This document shows, piece by piece, positions 35,494 through 39,810 of a DNA stretch of 39,810 bases; position 1 is the first letter of the stretch, and each line of letters opens with the position of its first letter. The position numbers and the translations under genes were made by a program. The notes under the pieces are model-generated. The model saw only the letters and a list, made by a program, of their open reading frames with translations, ran no database searches and was not told the origin of the DNA. Location: NCBI RefSeq assembly GCF_001405015.1, contig NZ_CYZX01000002.1, positions 212,744 to 252,553 on the forward strand, given 5' to 3'. The DNA comes from Clostridium disporicum (GTDB lineage Bacteria > Bacillota > Clostridia > Clostridiales > Clostridiaceae).

Positions 35494-35658
35494 GATAGAG
35501 GTTGCGATATTTAATAGTAGCTTTGCAATAAGATTAAGCACGAGTGCAAAGTGAAAGGAGGTGTCGCCGAAACGAATAACTGAGGCTTTAAGGTTATTTC
35601 GTTGGGGTTATGTAGAATATGCATAACACTGTCATAACGTCTGTTATGATGAGCTATC
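35494..35658 (+). ncRNA. Lysine riboswitch (L box) aptamer
   Basis: Conserved lysine-riboswitch blocks appear in order: GATAGAGGTTGCGA, AGTAGC, GTGAAAGGAGGTGTCGCCGAA, the AACGAATAAC/GTTATTTCGTT arm, GGGGTTATG...GCATAAC, ACTGTCATAAC and GTTATGATGAGCTATC. The closing P1 stem is GATAG (35494-35498) with CTATC (35654-35658). Lysine binding would stabilise P1 and shut off the downstream transporter and hydrolase genes. Confidence 0.95.
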
Positions 35659-35736
35659 ACTAAAGTTAATTTTAGATAAGGTATTAGTACTGAATTTATT
35701 AGAGTCTTAAGTGATAAGCTTAAGGCTCTTTTTTAA
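35653..35736 (+). promoter_or_regulatory. Riboswitch expression platform with terminator
   Basis: The terminator stem AGAGTCTTAAG (35701-35711)/CTTAAGGCTCT (35719-35729) is followed by six Ts. The 3' side of P1, AGCTATCAC (35653-35660 and neighbours), can instead pair with GTGATAAGCT in the terminator loop (about 35711-35720). Without lysine this pairing would act as antiterminator; with lysine, P1 sequesters it and the terminator forms. Confidence 0.85.
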
Positions 35737-35762
35737 TACTTATAAAAAACGGGGGGATGAAA

Positions 35763-37193
35763 ATGTTAAATTTACAAAAGAAACAGAATAATTCTGATGA
35801 TGTCATGAAAAAAGAAATTAAAATGCCACATACTTTAGTAATAATTTTTGGAATTATACTTTTAGTGGCAGTAGCTACTTACTTTGTTCCAGGAGGAGCG
35901 TATGAAAGGGTTGTAAATGAAGCAGGTAGGACTGTAGTAGTAGATGGAACATTCAGTTATATTGAAAGTAATCCACAAGGTTTATTTGCAATTTTACAAG
36001 CACCTTTTGAAGGTATAATAAGTGCAGCAGAAATAATTGCATTTTTATTTATAGTAGGTGGAGCAATAAATGTTGTATCAAGAACTAAAGCTATAGATCT
36101 TGGTATAGTTAAATTAGTTGATAAACTAAAAGGTAGAGAAATATTAATAATACCTATACTTACATTTATATTCTCAATTGGTGGAGCTGTTTTTGGTATG
36201 TCAGAGGAAGCTATACCATTTATAACATTATTACTTCCGCTTATGCTAGCATTAGGATATGACAGTATATTAACTGTGGCCGTTACATATCTTGCATGTA
36301 TATTAGGATTTTCAACAGCAATGTTAAACCCATTTACAGTACATATAGCACAAAATATTGCAGGTGTAGAGGTAGGTTCTGGTGTTGGATTCCGTACTAT
36401 AGCATGGTGCATTACTACAACTGTGGGAATAATACTATTAATGCTATACGCAAAGAAAATTAAAAAAGATCCAACTAAGAGTTTAGTGTATGAATCAGAT
36501 AAAAAGAAAAAAGAAAAGTTAGATTTAAATGTAAATAGTCATGAAGAATTTACAATAAAACATAAAGTTATATTATCTCTTTTAGCAGTATCTATTGGTG
36601 TTATTGTATGGGGAGTATTAGCAAAAGGATTCTATATTTCAGAAATTGCAGCTGTATTCTTAGCAATGGGATTAATTTCAGGTATAATTGGAAGATTATC
36701 AGTTAATGATATGGCAGATGCATTTATAGAAGGTGCAAAAGGAATGATTGGTGCAGCTGTAATAATAGGTTGTGCTAAAGGAATAGTAATATTAGCAGAA
36801 AATGCTCAAATAATAGATACAGTGTTATTTGGATTAGTTGGTCTTATTGGAAAGCTTCCATCATTAATAGCTGCATATTTAATGTACATAGTTCAAATGA
36901 TAGTAAACTTCTTCATAATCTCAGGTTCAGGACAAGCAGCTGTAACTATGCCGCTTTTAGCACCACTTGGAGATTTAGTTGGAGTTCAAAGACAATTATC
37001 AGTTTTAATATTCCAATTAGGTGATGGATTCTCAAATGCAATCTTCCCAACATCAGGAATATTAATAGCTTCATTAGGATTAGCTGGTGTTCCATATTCT
37101 AAATGGCTTAAATGGATACTTCCAATACAAGCAGTAATGTTCACATTAAGCATAGGATTTATTACTGTTGCAATGATGATAAATTGGGCATAA
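35763..37193 (+). CDS. YfcC/DcuC-family transporter under lysine control, 476 aa
   Basis: I choose the ATG at 35763, 6 nt after GGGGGG; an in-frame ATG at 35757 directly abuts that run. The protein has about 12 hydrophobic segments and belongs to the YfcC/DcuC C4-dicarboxylate-like group (COG1288), which includes basic-amino-acid antiporters. Recognisable stretches are MPHTLVIIFGIILLVAVATYFVPGGAYER at the N-terminus, GAVFGMSEEAIPFI (about 145-160) and FIISGSGQAAVTMPLLAPLGDLVG near the C-terminus. The lysine riboswitch upstream and the M20 hydrolase downstream suggest it imports lysine, or a lysine conjugate or dipeptide (inference). Confidence 0.88.
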   Translation: MLNLQKKQNNSDDVMKKEIKMPHTLVIIFGIILLVAVATYFVPGGAYERVVNEAGRTVVVDGTFSYIESNPQGLFAILQAPFEGIISAAEIIAFLFIVGGAINVVSRTKAIDLGIVKLVDKLKGREILIIPILTFIFSIGGAVFGMSEEAIPFITLLLPLMLALGYDSILTVAVTYLACILGFSTAMLNPFTVHIAQNIAGVEVGSGVGFRTIAWCITTTVGIILLMLYAKKIKKDPTKSLVYESDKKKKEKLDLNVNSHEEFTIKHKVILSLLAVSIGVIVWGVLAKGFYISEIAAVFLAMGLISGIIGRLSVNDMADAFIEGAKGMIGAAVIIGCAKGIVILAENAQIIDTVLFGLVGLIGKLPSLIAAYLMYIVQMIVNFFIISGSGQAAVTMPLLAPLGDLVGVQRQLSVLIFQLGDGFSNAIFPTSGILIASLGLAGVPYSKWLKWILPIQAVMFTLSIGFITVAMMINWA

Positions 37194-37206
37194 GGAGATA
37201 AAGTAA

Positions 37207-38340
37207 ATGAAAGAGATTTTATTTCAAGAAGGTACTAAAATAAAAGAGAGATTATGTGAAATAAGTGATTATATATATGAAAACCCAGAGTTAGGAAATG
37301 AAGAGTATAAAGCAGTAGAAGTTTTAACAAAACTTTTAAAGGAACATAATTTTTCAGTTGAAGAAAAATATTTAGATATGGATACTGCATTTAAGGCAAC
37401 TTTTGATAGCGGTAAACCAGGACTAACTGTTGGTTATTTATGTGAGTATGATGCACTACCTGGAATAGGACATGGATGCGGACATAATATGATTGGTACA
37501 ATATCAGCAGGTGCAGGTATTGCTTTAAGTAAAATAATAGACCGAGTTGGAGGAAAAATAATAGTTTATGGAACTCCGGCAGAAGAAACGAATGGTGCAA
37601 AAGTAATTATGGTTGAAAAAGGAGCTTTTGATGAGCTTGATTGTGCAATGATGGTTCATCCAAATGATAAGACTTATGCTAGTGGTACAAGTAGTGCTCT
37701 TTATCCAATTCAATTTACTTTCAAAGGAAAAACAGCTCATGCAGCTTCTTGTCCAGAACAAGGTATAAATGCATTAAATGCAGTAATACAATTGTTTAAT
37801 GGTATTGATGCTTTAAGACAACATGTAACTAAAGATGTATTAATGCATGGAATTATTACTGAAGGTGGAGTTGCAGCAAATATAGTTCCAGAAAGAGCAG
37901 TGGCTCAATTCTATATAAGAGCAGCAAAAAAAGCTACAGTTACTGAAGTTTTAGAAAAGGTTAAGAATATTGCAAGAGGAGCAGCATTAATGACTGGCTG
38001 TGAACTTGAAATGGATAGATATGAGCTTCCTTATGATGATTTAAATACTAATGAAGTTTTATCAGAAGCTTTCAATGAAAACCTAAGAAGTCTAGGTATC
38101 ACAGAAATTCATGCACCTAAGACCGGTGGAGGATCAAGCGACATAGGTAATGTAAGCTATGTTACACCAACTATACATCCTTATATTTCAATTTCTAATT
38201 GTGAAATAAGAGGACATAGTAGAGAACTTGCAAAAGCAACTACAGAATCTTTAGGTCATGAAAGACTATTAACAGCAGTTTTAGCATTAGCTTATACTGG
38301 GTATGATGTTTTAACTAAAAAAGTAATATTAAATAAATAA
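37207..38340 (+). CDS. M20-family amidohydrolase/aminoacylase, 377 aa
   Basis: This zinc peptidase-like enzyme has metal-site motifs GYLCEYDALPGIGHGCGHNMIG (about 77-98) and the catalytic GTPAEETNGAK (about 122-132), with a dimerisation domain (about 165-270) containing GKTAHAASCPEQGINALNAV. Length and motifs place it with AbgB/IAA-amino-acid hydrolase-like M20D enzymes. TAAGGAGAT lies 6 nt before the ATG, and it starts 13 nt after the transporter, so both are controlled by the lysine riboswitch. A reaction releasing lysine from an N-acyl or dipeptide form is the simplest reading (inference). Confidence 0.9.
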   Translation: MKEILFQEGTKIKERLCEISDYIYENPELGNEEYKAVEVLTKLLKEHNFSVEEKYLDMDTAFKATFDSGKPGLTVGYLCEYDALPGIGHGCGHNMIGTISAGAGIALSKIIDRVGGKIIVYGTPAEETNGAKVIMVEKGAFDELDCAMMVHPNDKTYASGTSSALYPIQFTFKGKTAHAASCPEQGINALNAVIQLFNGIDALRQHVTKDVLMHGIITEGGVAANIVPERAVAQFYIRAAKKATVTEVLEKVKNIARGAALMTGCELEMDRYELPYDDLNTNEVLSEAFNENLRSLGITEIHAPKTGGGSSDIGNVSYVTPTIHPYISISNCEIRGHSRELAKATTESLGHERLLTAVLALAYTGYDVLTKKVILNK

Positions 38341-38349
38341 TAAAAAAGT

Positions 38350-38380
38350 AAAAAGGAGCAATTGCTCCTTTTTTGCTTTT
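38350..38380 (+). terminator. Terminator of the lysine-controlled operon
   Basis: AAAAAGGAGCAATTGCTCCTTTTTT is a perfect self-complementary stem with a minimal loop, followed by further Ts. Confidence 0.87.
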
Positions 38381-38650
38381 CTATATAATACTTAGAGTGT
38401 ATTTAAAGTTGTTATATATAGGTTTATGAAATAGATTTGTAATTTGTGATAGCATAAAATTATATATCTATTGTTATACTTATCAAATTAGTAAATTTAA
38501 AGGTAGTTGATATAATGCTATATGTTCACCGGTTTGGAATAATTAAGAGTATAGAATACTATAATGAAAATGAGTTTAATTAGTAGAAAGAAAAATTTCA
38601 GTTAATAAATTATATTTTAGTTAAGATAAAAATTTAGATTGGAGAGGAAC
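38381..38650. other. Intergenic region before the acetyltransferase
   Basis: This is AT-rich DNA with no gene or structured RNA that I can recognise. It must contain the acetyltransferase promoter, but no clear -35/-10 pair stands out. Confidence 0.4.
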
Positions 38651-39229
38651 ATGGCAGTAAGATTAGCAACTATTAATGATAGCACAGAGATATTAAAAGT
38701 TTATAAGCAATATATTGACACTGCAATTACATTTGAATATGAACTTCCAAATAAAGAAGAGTTTAAAGAAAGGGTTAAAGGAATTATTACACTATATCCT
38801 TATTTAGTGTATGAAGAAGAGGGTAAGATTATCGCTTATGCCTACGCCAATAGATATAAAGAAAGAGCAGCATATCAATGGGGTGCTGAACTATCAATTT
38901 ATATTGATGCTAATTATACATCAAAGGGTATTGGTAAAATTCTTTGTTTAAAGCTTATAGAGTTGTTAAAGATTCAAGGAGTAAGAACGATATATGGATG
39001 TGTAACATTGCCAAATGATAAAAGTGAAAAGTTACAGATTAGCTTAGGTTTTAAAAAAATTGGAATATATCATAATGCTGGTTATAAATGTGGTAAATGG
39101 AGAGATGTTGCTTGGTTTGAAAAATCAATTGCAATTTATGATGAGAATCCAAAGGAGTTTGTTCCTATAACTAAAATACCAGAATATAAAATTTTAAAGA
39201 TATTAGAATTAGATCACTTTAATAATTAA
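38651..39229 (+). CDS. GNAT-family N-acetyltransferase (phosphinothricin acetyltransferase-like), 192 aa
   Basis: The start is the ATG at 38651, with GGAG 6 nt upstream; a TTG 12 nt earlier overlaps that site. The GNAT fold shows RLATINDSTEILKVYKQYI at the N-terminus, a TFEYELPNKEEFKERV stretch typical of the PAT/YncA group, WGAELSIYIDANYTSKGIGKILCLKLIE (acetyl-CoA site, about 76-104) and the C-terminal LGFKKIGIYHNAGYKCGKWRDVAWFEKSI. This group acetylates small amines such as methionine sulfoximine or phosphinothricin. The substrate here is unknown. Confidence 0.9.
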   Translation: MAVRLATINDSTEILKVYKQYIDTAITFEYELPNKEEFKERVKGIITLYPYLVYEEEGKIIAYAYANRYKERAAYQWGAELSIYIDANYTSKGIGKILCLKLIELLKIQGVRTIYGCVTLPNDKSEKLQISLGFKKIGIYHNAGYKCGKWRDVAWFEKSIAIYDENPKEFVPITKIPEYKILKILELDHFNN

Positions 39230-39250
39230 TATTTATCTAGTTGAGAATAA

Positions 39251-39367
39251 TATTTACAAGGAGACAAATACCATAGTCCTGTTGCTGCATATCTTTATAG
39301 AATAACTCTTAAAATAGATAAAGGCCAATGGGAAATAGAAAAAATAGAAAGCTTAGGAGTTGCTTAA
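39251..39367 (+). pseudogene. Relic of an unidentified gene, C-terminal 38 codons
   Basis: The frame is open from just after a stop to TAA (39365-39367) and reads GDKYHSPVAAYLYRITLKID, then KGQWEIEKIESLGVA. The sequence is clearly protein-like. It has no start codon; an AAGGAG lies at 39258-39263, overlapping the frame. It looks like the surviving end of a longer gene. I do not recognise the family. Confidence 0.45.
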
Positions 39368-39465
39368 TTACTGGATTTAATAAGTTAAAATAAGTAATAT
39401 AACTATAGAAATAATTAGCTAAATGTATTATTATTAATAGTAATAATACTTAGGAGGAGAATTTA

Positions 39466-39663
39466 ATGGGGAAAGGTAAAAACAAAGGAAGAGTTAGTTC
39501 TAAAAGTAAAGGTAAAAATGAAAAAAGTAGTGCAATAAGCTTTTTAGCTCTTTGTATGATAATAGGTCTTTTGCTTGGAACTATCTATAATCAAGTAATT
39601 ATCGGCGTATGTTTAGGAACTCTTGTTGGAGTAATAATAGACGCTAGAAATAAGAAAAAATAA
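39466..39663 (+). CDS. Small basic membrane protein, 65 aa
   Basis: AGGAGGAG precedes the ATG by 6-8 nt. The first 22 residues are Lys/Ser/Gly-rich and strongly basic. Two short hydrophobic segments follow (about 24-41 and 44-58) with small-residue spacing (GLLLGTIYNQ, GVCLGTLVGVI) that resembles a glycine zipper. It ends in DARNKKK. Probably a small membrane protein of unknown function. Confidence 0.72.
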   Translation: MGKGKNKGRVSSKSKGKNEKSSAISFLALCMIIGLLLGTIYNQVIIGVCLGTLVGVIIDARNKKK

Positions 39664-39679
39664 TTTAATAAATTTAATA

Positions 39680-39722
39680 AAAGCAACATCTATTTTATGG
39701 GTAGATGTTGTTTATTTTTTTG
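39680..39722 (+). terminator. Terminator after the small membrane protein
   Basis: AGCAACATCTA...TAGATGTTGTT forms a hairpin with a short loop and is followed by a long T-run. Confidence 0.85.
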
Positions 39723-39760
39723 TAAGGCTCTGTTAGATTAAATTGTTGATTTGATACATA

Positions 39761-39793
39761 ATAAAGGTTGTCCAATAAGACAACCTTTATTTA
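39761..39793. terminator. Terminator-like hairpin at the right edge
   Basis: ATAAAGGTTGTC pairs perfectly with GACAACCTTTAT around CAATAA. T-runs are weak on both strands. It probably belongs to a gene beyond the window end, on the minus strand. Confidence 0.6.
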
Positions 39794-39810
39794 CTTATTA
39801 TATTATAATA

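Noticed and set aside
35957..36412. Open frame of 151 codons on the minus strand
   Set aside because: It lies entirely antisense to the YfcC-type transporter, lacks a ribosome binding site, and its composition mirrors the membrane helices of the real gene.

Overview
This is an AT-rich stretch of chromosome from a low-GC, spore-forming Firmicute, most likely Clostridium sensu stricto. The evidence is the very low GC content, strong AGGAGG-type ribosome binding sites, TTGACA/TATAAT promoters, a SleC-like spore-cortex protein, a CIRCE-controlled htpG, a lysine riboswitch and clostridial gene families. The species cannot be fixed from the sequence. Sialic-acid and D-serine catabolism would suit an animal-associated lifestyle (inference). 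I see no phage, no intact insertion sequence and no CRISPR array.

Layout. 1-4.7 kb: the start of a membrane protein running off the left edge (minus strand), a small unknown acidic protein, and a large protein with four AAA-type modules. 4.8-7.3 kb: an amino-acid permease, a small nitroreductase, a short palindromic repeat and a tRNA-Cys gene with its own promoter and terminator. 7.4-10.6 kb: a spore cortex-lytic-like protein (SpoIID-like domain plus three peptidoglycan-binding repeats, minus strand), divergent from a FliB-type Cys-cluster protein. 10.9-14.7 kb: an AbgT-family transporter, a histidine phosphatase, an aldo/keto reductase and a 73-aa hypothetical. 15-18 kb: a relic of a metallo-beta-lactamase-fold gene, an ArsR regulator, a nitroreductase cut short by a stop codon, a LysR regulator and an ECF transporter S component.

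18.5-27.6 kb is the main accessory region, a sialic-acid utilisation cluster. It holds a LacI-type regulator, a GC-rich palindromic operator candidate, a CUT1 ABC importer (lipoprotein plus two permeases, no ATPase), NanA, two tandem CE7-type esterases, NanE and a ROK kinase (NanK). Import would be followed by de-O-acetylation, aldol cleavage to ManNAc and pyruvate, phosphorylation, and epimerisation to GlcNAc-6-P. The second esterase has lost its catalytic serine but keeps the Asp and His.

28-29.9 kb: htpG behind a consensus promoter and a perfect CIRCE element. 30-34 kb: a D-serine locus with an XRE-cupin regulator, D-serine ammonia-lyase and an APC permease; three copies of a GTTAA-N7-TTAAC-type motif and a palindrome over the predicted -35 box lie in front of dsdA. 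34-35.4 kb: a small membrane protein and a small alarmone synthetase. 35.4-38.4 kb: a lysine riboswitch with a legible terminator/antiterminator switch, controlling a YfcC/DcuC-family transporter and an M20 amidohydrolase. 38.6-39.8 kb: a GNAT acetyltransferase, a gene relic and a small membrane protein.

All function calls come from reading motifs and from memory of the families. No database search was possible.
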